Assembly: GCA_964058845.1 (NCBI GenBank)
Contig: CAXKVR010000328.1
Coordinates: forward strand, 62,001-126,000
DNA length: 64,000 nucleotides
Direction: 5' to 3'
Source of the DNA: Carex sylvatica
Taxonomy: Eukaryota > Streptophyta > Magnoliopsida > Poales > Cyperaceae
Both the position numbers and the translations under genes were made by a program. Position 1 is the first letter of the stretch; every line of letters starts with the position of its first letter. This document shows, piece by piece, positions 35,901 through 46,719 of this stretch. The notes beneath the pieces were generated by a model that did no database searches, was not told the origin of the DNA, and saw only the letters and a program-made list of their open reading frames with translations.

Positions 35901-38510
35901 AACCCTAATACGACACTCTAATTGAATGTGTTTGAAGCACTCGAGTAGTGTCTTAAGATGGCATGATAACACGGCATTTACAACCAAAATACAACACTCC
36001 AATTGAAGGTGTTTGGAACACTCTAGTAGTGTCTTATGATGGCAAGATAACACGGCATTTAAAACCCAAATATAACGCTTCAATTGAAGGTGTTTGGAGC
36101 ACTCTAGTAGTGTCTCTCTATGGCAAGATATTTCGGCATTTATAACCCTAATAGAACACTCCAATTGAATGTGTTTGGAGCACTCTAGTGATGTCTTTAT
36201 ATAGCAAGGGAAGATGGTAGTTGCAACCCTAATAAACCTCTCAAATTGAAAGTGTTTTGAGCACTCTAGTAGTGTCTCCAGAAGGCAAGATAATAGGGCA
36301 TTTACAATCGAAATGCAGCACTCCAATTGTATGTGTTTGAAGCACTCTAGTAGTATCTTTATATGACAAGATAATAAGGCATTTACATCCCTAATACAAC
36401 ACTTCAATTAAAGGAGTTTGGAGCACTCCAGTAGTGTCTCTATATGACATTTTAAACAATAATACAACACTCCAATTAAAGGTGTTTGGAGCACTCTAGT
36501 AGTGTACCTTCATGGAAAGATAACAAGGCATTTTCAACCCTAATACAACACTCCAATTGAATGTGTTTGGGGCACTCTAGTAGTGTCTCAAGATGGCTAC
36601 GTTAGAGGGTAGCTGTAATCCTAATAATATACACCAATCGAAGGTGTTTGAAGCACTCTAGTAGTGTCTCTAGATGGCAATATAACATGGCATTTACAAC
36701 CTTAATACAACACTCCAACTGATGGTGCTTGGAGCACTCTAGTAGTGTCACTATCTGGCAAGATAATAGGGCATTTAAAACCGTAATAGAATACTCCAAT
36801 TGAAGGTGTTTGGAGCACTCTAGTAGCGTCTGTATATGGCAAGGTAATAAGGCATTTACAACTCTAATACAACACTCCAATTATAGGTGTTTTGAGAACT
36901 GAAGTAGTGTCTCTATAAGGAAAGATAATAGGGCATTTGCAACCCTCATACAACACTCCAATTGATAGTGTTTGGAGCAGTCTAGTAGTGTCTCTATATG
37001 GTAAGATAATAGAGCATTTACAACCCTAATACAACACTCCAATTGATGGGGTTTGCAACAGTCTAGTAGTGTCTCCAGATGGCCAGCTAATAGGGCATTT
37101 ACGACCCTAATATAACACTCCAATTGAAGGTGTTTGTAACACTCTACTAGTGTCTCTATATGGCAAGATAATTGGGCATTTGCAAATCTACTACAACACT
37201 CCAATTGATGGTGTTTGGAGCAGTCTAATAGTGTCTCCATATGGTAAGATAATTGGGCATTTACAACCCTAAGACAACACTCCAATTGTAGGTGTTTGGA
37301 GCAGGCTAGTAGTGTCTCCAGATGGCAAGCTAATAGGGCATTTACAACCCTAATACAACACTCCAATTGAAGGTGTTTAGAGCACTCTAGTAGTATTTTT
37401 ATATGGCAGGATAATAAGACATTTACAACTCTAATACAACACTCCAATTGATGGTGTTTAGTGCAGTAAAGTGTCTCCAGATGGCAAGATAATAGGGCAT
37501 TTACAATCCTAATACAACACTCAAATTAAATGTGTTTGGAGAACTCTAGAAGTGTCTCTATATGGCAAGATAATTTGGCATCTACAACCTTAATACAACA
37601 CTCCAATTGATGGTGTTTGGAGCACCCTAGTAGTATTTTTATATAGCAAGATAATTGGGCATTTACAACCATAATACAATACTCCATTTGAAGGTTTCTA
37701 TAGCAGTATAGTAGTGTCTCTTTATGTCAAGATAATTGGGCATTTACGACCCTAATATAACACTCTAATTGAAGGTGTTTGGAGAACTTTCAAGTGCCTC
37801 TATGTGGCAAGATAATTTGGCTTCTACAACCTTAATTCAACACTCCAATTGATGTTGTTTGGAGCACCCTAGTATCTATATGGCAAGATAATAGGGCATT
37901 TACAACCCTAATACAACACTCTAATTGAATATGTTTGGAGCACTATTGTAGTGTCTCTATTTGGCAAGATAATTGGGCATTAACAACCCAAATACAACAC
38001 TCCAATTGAAGGTTGGAGCACTCTAGTAGTGTCTCCAGATGGCGACATAAGAGGATAGTTATAATCCTAATAAAACACTCCAATTGAAGGTGTTTGGAAC
38101 ACTATAATATCTCCAGTTGACAAGATAATAGGGTATTTACAACCCTAATACAACACTCCAATTGAAGGTGTTTGGATCACTCTAGTAGTGTCTCTAGATG
38201 GCAAGATAATAGATCATTTACAACCCTAATACAACAACTCCAATTCAAGGTGTTTGGAGCACTCTAGTAGTGTCTCCAGATTACAAGATAATAGGGTATT
38301 TACAATCCTAATACAACATTCCAATTGAAGATGTTTGGAGCACACTTGTAGTGTCTCTATATGGCAAGATAATTGGGCATTTACATCTCTAATACAGTAC
38401 TCCAATTGAAGATGTTTGGAGTTCTCTAGTAATGTCTCTATATGGCAAGAGAAGATGGTAGTTGCAACCCTAATACAACACTCCAATTACACTCTAGTAA
38501 TGTCTCTATA
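20979..38510. repeat. 81-bp satellite array, main part (about 210 monomers)
   Basis: Continuous tandem monomers of about 81 bp; key segments are CTAATACAACACTCCAATTG, GGTGTTTGGAGCACTCTAG, TAGTGTCTCTATATGGCAAG and ATAATAGGGCATTTACAACC. Monomers vary by point changes and small indels. The right half (from about 26.5 kb) shows longer-period order. 81 bp is 27 codons, so long open frames occur on both strands. The best is on the minus strand, up to 359 codons, with a repeated LECCIRVVNALLSCHIET pattern. I treat these as by-products of the period, not genes. The array position in the chromosome (centromeric, subtelomeric or interstitial) cannot be told. Confidence 0.96.
32392..34340. repeat. Higher-order repeat within the satellite, period about 974 bp
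   Basis: The variant CTAGCAGCGTCTC recurs at 32412 and 33386, and TGTAGCATCTCTATTTGGC at 32901 and 33875. Both pairs are 974 bp apart, about 12 monomers. Within each period the two halves are themselves alike. Confidence 0.8.
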
Positions 38511-38528
38511 TATACTTAGTTACCCTAA

Positions 38529-40216
38529 TGCTACTTTGTCGTATTACAAGCGCATAATCCTACCGTGTAGCAGTGTCGGATGTCGATCCACAGGGATAGA
38601 TCTTAAGTAGTTTAATAACTTTAGCACTAGTCTAGGTTCTTCGGGTTTATTTTGTAGCGTGTATACTAAATAAAATAAATAATAATAATAAAGGTACAGG
38701 GTGATCTTACAGTTTACTCTAACAAAGGTATAGGTGGAGATGCTAATTGTTGTAAACTAAGTTTATGGAGCCTCTAGGATTTTGGATGAAATCCTTCTAA
38801 TTATCTCAATACATATTTATGGTACTCATGTCTATCCGCATACGACCTTATGTCACTACCGTATACGGCCCCATATACGGTACTATCACTACCGCATACA
38901 TTATAGACCATCCCGCAAAACAAAGCCGCATACCGATACTATTATTCTCTACAAATGCTTAGGTTCGGTTCTATTCGTATTTGAAAGGTTCTCCGACTCT
39001 AAGGTCAGCTTGTGGGTGACAATTTAGATTATCACAGGTTATAATGTAATTAAATCACTCACACTAACCTAATTAATTATATTCTCATATTACTCGCTAA
39101 GTAATAACCCTAATCCCTATTTGTTACAAGGAATTAATAAATTCCTAATTAAAACTCGAGATGCTATCTAATATATATCCTGCCAAGGGAGCCCACTAGG
39201 TTCTAACCGTAGTCTTTGAACCGCTGCCAAGCCTCGTTAGCCAAAGTGTTTATAGTACTTACTTGTATCCCCTCTCACACCGAGGTACAATGACTTAACA
39301 CCTATAGGTATGTGGAGGACATTGGCATATAGTAGACAGAACTATGTATGCAATGACATATTTCAATAACATTCAAAGCATAACGAAATCTCAAAGAGAC
39401 ATAAAAGAAAAATTAATATTATAGTAAAGAGATAAAATAGAATTCATTACATCCAAACCCTAGAGAAAATGAGCTTAGCTACTCAAAGCCATGACAAAAT
39501 AAAAGAAGTAATAAAAGAAAGACATAATCTATAACCTAGAACACCTCTTCCTTAGATGACTCCTTCATCCACCTTGGATTTCGAGCACATCTTCTTCTCC
39601 AACTCTAGAAATTACCCATAATATTCTGCTCTAAACTATGAACTTACACAACTAAAACATGCACACTAATTCCTATTACATGAGGGGTTTATATAGTCTT
39701 CCTAAAGGTGTGGAGTCATGGATAACATGGGTGCCAAATATAGCTTTTCATGCTATATTTGGAGTGTTAAAAATAGACTTCAATGCGTAGCAAGGCCCGC
39801 CACATATGAAAATTCGTCCTTCTAGAAGGTTGTTGTCGAATGGTCCAGATTTCATCCAAATTAGACAGTCCACGGATTCAATCTGTGTGCCCGTGCGGCA
39901 TAGGCTTTATACCGCACGGCTCTATACTTAGCCAAATTTCAGTGAATTTCGCCATGTTGTATGTTGTGCACTTCGTGTGAGGTATTTGCATACTCCATGT
40001 GATGTCCTATTTTGACGCTTCCTTCAGAATTGATCTAAATATGATATTTTTGCTCTGTTTTCAGCCTAAATTCGCAACTTTTTCCAAAATCTGTCAAAAT
40101 AGCCTAAAAATATGTTTGCGGTGAATAATTTGAGAAAATATGTACTTTACATATGTTTTTTCGTCATTTTCTGTACTAAAAAGTAGTGATTTTCGCTATA
40201 TAAATTGGCGTTATCA
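38529..40216 (-). repeat. Athila-like LTR on the minus strand (solo or remnant)
   Basis: Read on the minus strand it starts TGATAACGCCAATTTATATA near 40216. It has a TATATAAACC box near 39690, then the leader-like CTAGGGTTTGGATGTAATG (compare CTAGGGTTAAGATGTAATC in the 5' LTR at 12725), and ends with TCCCTGTGGATCGACATCCG, parallel to TCCCTGTGATCGATACCCG at 13764. So it is a diverged relative of the 12-kb LTR. CG-rich palindromic motifs (CCGTATACGG, CCGCATAC) cluster at 38830-38930. No matching 5-bp target duplication was found, so the ends are approximate. The left edge touches the satellite. Confidence 0.7.
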
Positions 40217-40557
40217 GTATCAGAGGAAACATACATATATATTACCAATGTCACACCACATATTTGATATAACTTTAGATTTTAAATTAATTTACTTTTT
40301 ATTCACTATCGACACTCTTCAATCCTAGTGATATGAGAATTCACTTGATGACTAGTTGGTGAAGATAATGTATTAGAAAGATACGCAGGAGAAGCGTGGT
40401 GGATATAGAGAATGAGATAATTAAAGACACTACTTACACGAAGAGAACTGAGGTTGTTCTAAAAGGGGAGAATTGAAATATCCTTGTATTCATATTCAAC
40501 TCTACTCACAGACCGAGATATGTTCAAAGGACTGGACATATTTTAAGGAGAGAGGAT
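40217..40557 (+). other. Unassigned sequence with a polypurine tract
   Basis: No gene was recognised. Purine-rich tracts (AAAAGGGGAGAATTGAA near 40470 and TTTTAAGGAGAGAGGAT before 40558) directly precede the LTR-like start TGTAACATTCCGAC. This is the order seen at the 3' end of chromovirus internal regions. Confidence 0.4.
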
Positions 40558-40575
40558 TGTAACATTCCGACTTTC

Positions 40576-40775
40576 GAATACTTGAATATTTGTCTAACTC
40601 AAAGTAATTAAAGTGCCTTTCAAAAAAATAAATATAGCAATATGAGCTTTCAAGTAATATTTTATAACATGATAAATCGGAATACTTGAATATTTGTCTA
40701 ACTCAAAGTAAAGTGCCTTTCAAAAAAATAAATATAGCAATATGAGCTTTCAAGTAATATTTTATAACATGATGA
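40576..40775. repeat. Tandem duplication of about 104 bp
   Basis: Two adjacent copies start GAATACTTGAATATTTGTC (40576 and 40680) and both end in AAGTAATATTTTATAACATGAT. They differ mainly by a small ATTA-containing deletion. The MITE sits at the end of the second copy. Confidence 0.92.
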
Positions 40776-41164
40776 GGGTTTCAATGCCTCATGCCTTTCA
40801 TATCTCATCATACCTCATATATTATATGTTCGTTTTTAAAGTCTAAATTGTCGATCCAAACCATTCAACGTGATATTCATACTAAAATATGATTAGAGAT
40901 GAAATTTTATATTTTTTTTAAAAAAATTTACTATTTTTTAAGATGGGTAGAAAATCACTGTTTTTTTAACGTTCAAAAACATTGATTTTGTACTTATCTT
41001 AAAAAATAGTAAAAAATTCCAAAAAATATAAAATTTCATCTACATACATATTTTAGTATAAATATTATGTTGAACAGTTCGGATCGACAATTTGAATTTT
41101 GAAAACGAAGATATAAAATATAGTATGATAAGATATGAAAAAAATGAGGCATTGAAACCCTCTC
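40771..41164. mobile_element. Mutator-type MITE with a 10-bp target duplication
   Basis: The ends are inverted: GATGAGGGTTTCAATGCCTC on the left, and the mirror GAGGCATTGAAACCCTCTC on the right, with one inserted base. The inverted homology extends far inward (GTCGATCC.AACC and TATTTTAGTAT arms). The 10 bp TTTATAACAT flank both sides (40761-40770 and 41165-41174). 394 bp, no coding capacity. Confidence 0.9.
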
Positions 41165-41174
41165 TTTATAACAT

Positions 41175-42930
41175 TTGTATTACGATAATTTGAAATAGAT
41201 ACACTACAAAATACATAATAATGATTAAATCTTACAATAAATAATTTTGAAGTCCTAAGCCAAATATGGATTATTAAACAACGTAAGTGTTGACTTAGGA
41301 AAAAGTATGATGAATTAATTTAATTAATTCATTTTAAAACTCACTGTAACATCATGTTAACAGAAAGCTATATATTTGAAAGCCAATTTTATTCTCTAGT
41401 AATGTAAAGGGGTAATTTAGAAATTAATTCTTAATTGAAAACTTGGATGAGATGACACCTGTAAACCACATATTCTAGCTCTACCTTTTATCTAATTAAA
41501 GTGTATCCCCTCACCTAACTCCATTTTCTCTCTCCCGTGTCATTATTTTTACTACCCATTGATTTTATTATTAATTTTGTCCCAATTAATCTCTACTCTC
41601 TAGATATGTACGTTAATTTCTCTTGATCATTAGATTCTTCCTGCCATGCCATCTCACTCTCATCACTATGTTTGATTCTTCCTTGGAGTCTTGAGTAAAA
41701 AATTGAGAATAAGACAAGTTGATACCGGAGCAAGCAAAGCCTCAGAAGGAACGGAAGAATTTTGATCAAGACTCCTTGTTGCATTATAATTTCGATTCAC
41801 GGTACTCTTCACTGTTGTTCATCTCTTTCCTAGAATTGAGGTTGGGTTTCCATTAATGGTTCCTCATTATTTTGTTGTGAATAAAACTGGAGTTTGTGAT
41901 TATTTTTAGATTAAATTGGGACTAATTGCGGAAAAAAATTACAAAGAGTCTTAAGCTCCAGTTTAATCAAGCTTTGGAGCATAATTGTGAAATAGAAAAG
42001 AACACTTACTAATAGAAGTCTTAGATTTGAGACCCATGCTTTGAATTAATTGGGTCTGGATAACCTAGAATGTTTGAATTCCCAAATTTGGTATATTGAA
42101 AATAACAATTCAATAATGTTATGCTAGTTTTATTATCTTATTCTAATGATTATTATACTTGTACATTTATGTGGAAGAATACTGAAATAGAATTGTTGTG
42201 CTCAAAAGCTTAATGTACTCAGTCATATCAAACTATTGTATAATATGTGTCACCAATTTTTTATTGGCTTAAAGTATGTGAAATAGTAACTCTATGGTGT
42301 ATCGTCGTCTCAAATATTGAAGCTCTTTAATGTCCTTCACACCCGGGAACTTTGCAAAGTGCACAGGATGTGCTAGTTTGGCATAAGGACGAACTATGAA
42401 CGATTGAATCAAGTAGGGTTGTATAATGCATCCCCACCAAAGTGACATGCTAATTATATCTTCTCGACATTACTAAGGTACAGGTTTCGAGTTATTCTCA
42501 GATCCTTCCAACTAGTTTTATTATTATGATTTTCTTTGATGTTTGCTTGCTTGTGTTGTTGGTATATGGTTAAACTCTATGTTTTCTTAACTATTAATTA
42601 GTTTGTAGTGCAAGTTCTTAGTTGTGATTTGAATTGCATGACATAAGTACATGACATGACGTATGAAACAAAGGTATAATTTCTGAAACTGAATCATGAA
42701 GCTATATTAGCAACTTGGTTAGAAACAAGAGTTCATAATTAAGTACATGATATATCATATTAAGAAAAATTGCATTTTATGATAACGAAGCATGATATCA
42801 TTTTTGCATTTAGTTTTGACATGTGAGTTTATAGTCGAATTATGTTTTACAACACTCATTTACATAACATGGGGACATGACATAGATCTATTAAATTGCT
42901 TGAAACATGTTATTGGTGAAAAAAAATATC
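41175..42930. other. LTR body, non-coding
   Basis: AT-rich sequence with no supportable gene. GGGAACTTTGCAAAGTGCAC (42353) is a small imperfect palindrome. 42781-42894 is repeated at 45096-45210 on the far side of the LINE fragments. Confidence 0.45.
42781..42894. repeat. Direct repeat flanking the LINE pair, left copy
   Basis: Starts GATAACGAAGCATGATATCA. About 114 bp, matching 45096-45210 with about 8 differences. Confidence 0.93.
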
Positions 42931-44208
42931 ATAAGAATTTTTTTTGAGGAAAAATATGGATCTAGTCCTTATTTGTTTTATTGATCATAAAAAGGTTTCA
43001 ACATGAAACCAATTACAAAAACTTAATGTTATTCAACCTAGTTGAATATGAAGAAAACAAAATAAAAATAAAAAAACAGAAAATCACATCAGAAAAAAGA
43101 AAAATAGAAAACTGTAAACAAATAGGGTTTAAAATGTAAAAATTCTAAATCTCTTCTTGTCAATGAAGAGATCCACTGTTTTTGAACTTCCGCCTTATGT
43201 CTTTTTATGTATTGATGCGTCTTCTGTTCTGGAAATACGAGTGCCATACCTTGCTGCGCATCTTCTTCATGTAAGTTCCATCTTCAGTTTGTATTCGGCA
43301 TCTTCATTATTGGTACCGGTTCTTGTACCAGTAACTAATTCTTCACCTTGATTGTCCATTGGCATACCAGTATTCAAAATTTTCACTGTTTTTGGTCGCC
43401 CACACCTGATCCCTTACCAGTAAACGCTGCTTTGCTGTTATTGTTACCGATACCAGAACTAAGTACTAGAATTCGTACCAGTAGATAAAATCCTCTCTGT
43501 GTTGGCATCGGCTTTGTATTAAAAATTGTAATATCCATCCAAACACTCAATGTATGAGATTCCATTGCTCTCGCACCTCTTCAATCATCTGTAACATTCC
43601 TTTTGTCTCCTCCTTGAACGTCCTTGAACATCTTTCTCGCCAACAAACGAACATTGCAATTAGCAACATTTCTTTAGATTTGATGGCTCCCCTCTTATGC
43701 ACTATCCAATGTTGTGCTTGTGTCTCTTTAAGCACTTCTTTCTAGTTTCTTTTTGGTAAAGAGAGAATATTGCTCAAATTCTGATAGACCTCTAATGAAA
43801 ACTGACATTCTGAAAATAGGTGAAATATATTTTCAGAAGCTCTTTTGCACAACACTCATCTGCTCGGCATGTTCCAACCTCTCCTTGTTAAGTTCTCCAT
43901 TGTCAGAATTCTATCATAAAAGACTAACCATGCAAAGACTTTCATTCTAAGAGGTACTGTTAACTTCTAGATTTTATGAATTCTCACTTTTACCCTTGGT
44001 TCATTCTTTAGTTTCTTGTATACAGATTTAACTAAAAAGTTTCCATCTGAAGTTAGTGGCCAAATTACTTCATCTTCTCTTGTGAGAACAATATCTTGTG
44101 TTGAAATGATGAGTTGCAATTTTTCAAATTGTGTTATCTCATCATCTGTATTCACCTTGGTAGCAATTTCTTGCAAGAAGTGAGGTTGCAACGCTTGAGA
44201 GATTGAGA
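42931..44208 (-). pseudogene. LINE fragment A (same family as the 52-kb LINE)
   Basis: A short T-run near 42941 and the tail sequence (GAGGAAAAATATGGATC, then TCCTTATTTGTTTTATTGATC) match the 3' end of the LINE at 52369. Minus-strand pieces match its C-terminus: QAQHWIVHKRGAIKSK and FVCWRERCSR at 43735-43547, and DGNFLVKSVYKKLKNEPRVKVRIHK at 44063-43967. Frameshifts and stops separate them. RT is absent. Confidence 0.82.
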
Positions 44209-44400
44209 TTGTTTTTTTTTTATGGTCAGCGGGCTAGCTCGCTGAGAAATTTTCATTATATAAAAGAAGTATTACATTTCCGCTACCATCGTCAAGTGAC
44301 AAGGTAGCAGTTCCTAATTCAGAGAAATATTTACATGTATTTACTTAATTACAATCCACTACTTTTACTTAGTGAAATAAGCTCTATAAATGCCTCTCCT

Positions 44401-44431
<31 letters not shown>

Positions 44432-45065
44432 AACTATTTGGTTATAGGAACAAGGTCCAGTTATGTACATCCATGGCTGTCGCATTTATAAGCATGTATT
44501 CCACCATCCTTTTTTGCGCAAAAATTCTCCTGGTTCTTTCCTTCCAGATAGCCCATGAGCCGCCCACGCGATATCCCAGCGCATTTTTCCTTGACCCGTT
44601 AGTCTCCTTCTTCCCTCCCACCATCCCTCAATAGGATCATTATTCGTCACTGCTGGCAGGTTCAGTTGTGCCCTTAAATCTGTCCAGAATCTCCTCAAAT
44701 ATGCACATGTTGCCATAAGGTGATCCCTTGTTTCTAATACACCATTGTTGCAAAGCGCACGTCCTGTTGTTACCGCACATTCCATGTTTGTTAATGTTTC
44801 TTGAGTGAGAATACTGTCCAATATCATTAGCCACAGTGATTGTTGGATCATCCATTTTTTATATAATAATTGGAAAACGTATTTTAGTATACCATGTCCC
44901 CAATTATAATGCCAAAATAAAGTATTATCCCCATCTCCAATTATCTTCCTCATTTTTGTATCACAAAATTCTCTTGTATTTTTCAATGTCATAGTGAAAA
45001 AATTGCTTCCCGGTAAATCACTTGGTCTTAAAAGTGTAATATTTCTTTGTTGGATTTCATATAAA
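44209..45065 (-). pseudogene. LINE fragment B (different family) with poly(A) tail
   Basis: A T-run at 44211-44222 marks the poly(A) end. The frame 44992-44486 has DGDNTLFWHYNWGHGILK, then a zf-RVT-like CNNGVLETRDHLMATCAY, then a frameshift to SWAIWKERTRRIFAQKR. Homology extends upstream to about 45060 (RPSDLPGSNFFTM). It abuts fragment A, so either B inserted into the 5' part of A or the two are simply adjacent. Confidence 0.8.
44403..44428. repeat. Poly(C) run
   Basis: About 25 consecutive C in the 3' untranslated part of LINE fragment B; G-run on the minus strand. Its exact length is error-prone in sequencing. Confidence 0.85.
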
Positions 45066-45095
45066 GATACATGATTATTATTTTTTATTTTTTGT

Positions 45096-45210
45096 GATAA
45101 CGAAGCATGATATCATTTTTGCATTTAGTTTTGACATGCGAGTTTATAGTCGAATTATATTTTATAACACTCATTTACATCACATAGGGACATGACATAG
45201 ATCTATTGAA
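45096..45210. repeat. Direct repeat flanking the LINE pair, right copy
   Basis: Starts GATAACGAAGCATGATATCA and ends CATAGATCTATTGAATGAG. Confidence 0.93.
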
Positions 45211-45527
45211 TGAGTGATATATTGTGTGTAGTGGCAAGTTGTGACATAGACTTTATAATAGAAGTTAAGAAATAGTTGAAGGATATATAGTTTTGAATTG
45301 CAGGACATAAAAGAATAGTATTTGACATGATGAAGAACCATATTTTCCTATACTGATTTCTGAAATTAAATAAGATTTGCCTTACGCATTCTATTTTATA
45401 AGTGAAATTGATATAGACAAATGGTTGCAAAGAATTGTGTTGGAATTTAAAGAACATTTTTGAAATTAAAGAGTTTTGAAGTACAAATTAATTGTAGGCT
45501 AAAATGGTAAGTATGATGAATAAACTT

Positions 45528-46048
45528 AAAGCATGTAGGCACTGTTATGTGTTGCGCATGCTTGAACATCAATCCTAGAGTTAGACGATCACGTAAGTGC
45601 TGTTATGTGTAGTGTGTGATCGAAGTCATGTAGGCGATGTTATGTGTAGTGTTATAACTTACACCCAGTTGTGAATTTCAGTTAATCACGCAGGCCTTGT
45701 TATGTGTAGCGCGCAATTATGTTGTTGGAAATGAACTATGTCAAAACCTAATGAACTTTGATATCATGTTGGATTCATAAATTGTGGTCTGAAACGGTTA
45801 GTATGATGGATAATTCTTCGAGCATGTAGGTGCTGTTATGTGTAGTGTATGCTTGAACTCAATTCTGAAATATGCCAATCACGTAGGCGCTGTTATGTGT
45901 AGCGTGTGATTGAGGTCATGTAGGCGCTGTTATGTTTAACGCATGACTTAAAACCAAAAATGAGTTTCAGTCGATCGCGTAGGCACTGTTATGTGTAGCG
46001 TGCGATCGGATCATGTAGACGCTATTATGTGTAGCGCATGATCGAGGC
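45528..46048. repeat. Array of nine stem-loops with varying but self-complementary stems
   Basis: A conserved core, GTAGGCGCTGTTATGTGTAGC with small changes, occurs nine times. The sequences on each side of the core change from unit to unit yet pair with each other: AAGCATG/CATGCTT, CGATCAC/GTGATCG, AGCAT/ATGCT, CAATCAC/GTGATTG, GTCATG/CATGAC, CGATCGC/GCGATCG, GATCATG/CATGATC. Units 3 (about 45626) and 4 (about 45684) pair only partly. Units 1-4 and 5-8 also form a larger duplication of about 300 bp (both preceded by GTATGATG.ATAA). It lies in the chromovirus-type LTR. Confidence 0.85.
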
Positions 46049-46719
46049 ATAGAGTGCTCCGTGTGAATTGCCCCATCATACTATGGTATTACCCTTACCT
46101 ATCGTAAATATGAACAGTTGTGCATTTGACTTGATTAACGAATATAAAGCATATTTAGACAATGAGATAGTACAAGTAAATTGAATTTAACTCTTAAAAC
46201 AGATGCATCTTAACATTAGAGCATTTGTCTTGATACATAAGAATTTCAAATTATGAATTTCTTGTTAAGATTGATTGTTATAATTTTATTGACTGCTTTG
46301 CTAACTTGTAGATTTTCATGGGGTACTTGAGTCTTTCATGAAGTGAACTGTTGTTTATTTTGCTTGACTGATTATAATTGTTAAATTATATTCTTTATCT
46401 CCTAGATTATTGTTGTTTTCTATATTTTGTTTGCTTGGTGCTATTTGGTTCTAGTTGGCTGAATCTAAGAATATCTCGATAGGAACTGAATATCGCACTG
46501 AGAGATTTTTCATCTCTCACCCTTTCCACTTCGGTGGGTTTCAGATACGAAGCCCCAAGTTGCGAGACAGAGTTTGCCAAAATAAAGATTGCGGTATCAG
46601 CCACAAAGAGAAGTATTTTATTTTGGATACATATCTTATCAATGAATCTGTTATATATAGTACTCCGATTGCAATTATTTACACTATAGCAGATTTATTT
46701 CATTTTGTTTTTGTACATG

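Noticed and set aside
20979..38510. Dozens of open frames of 60-359 codons with repeated LECCIRVVN-type sequence
   Set aside because: They are the 81-bp satellite read in phase; several frames on both strands are open in the same place, and monomers carry stops and indels at random.
43157..43950. Plus-strand open frames of about 62-65 codons
   Set aside because: They are antisense to LINE fragment A and have no domain of their own.
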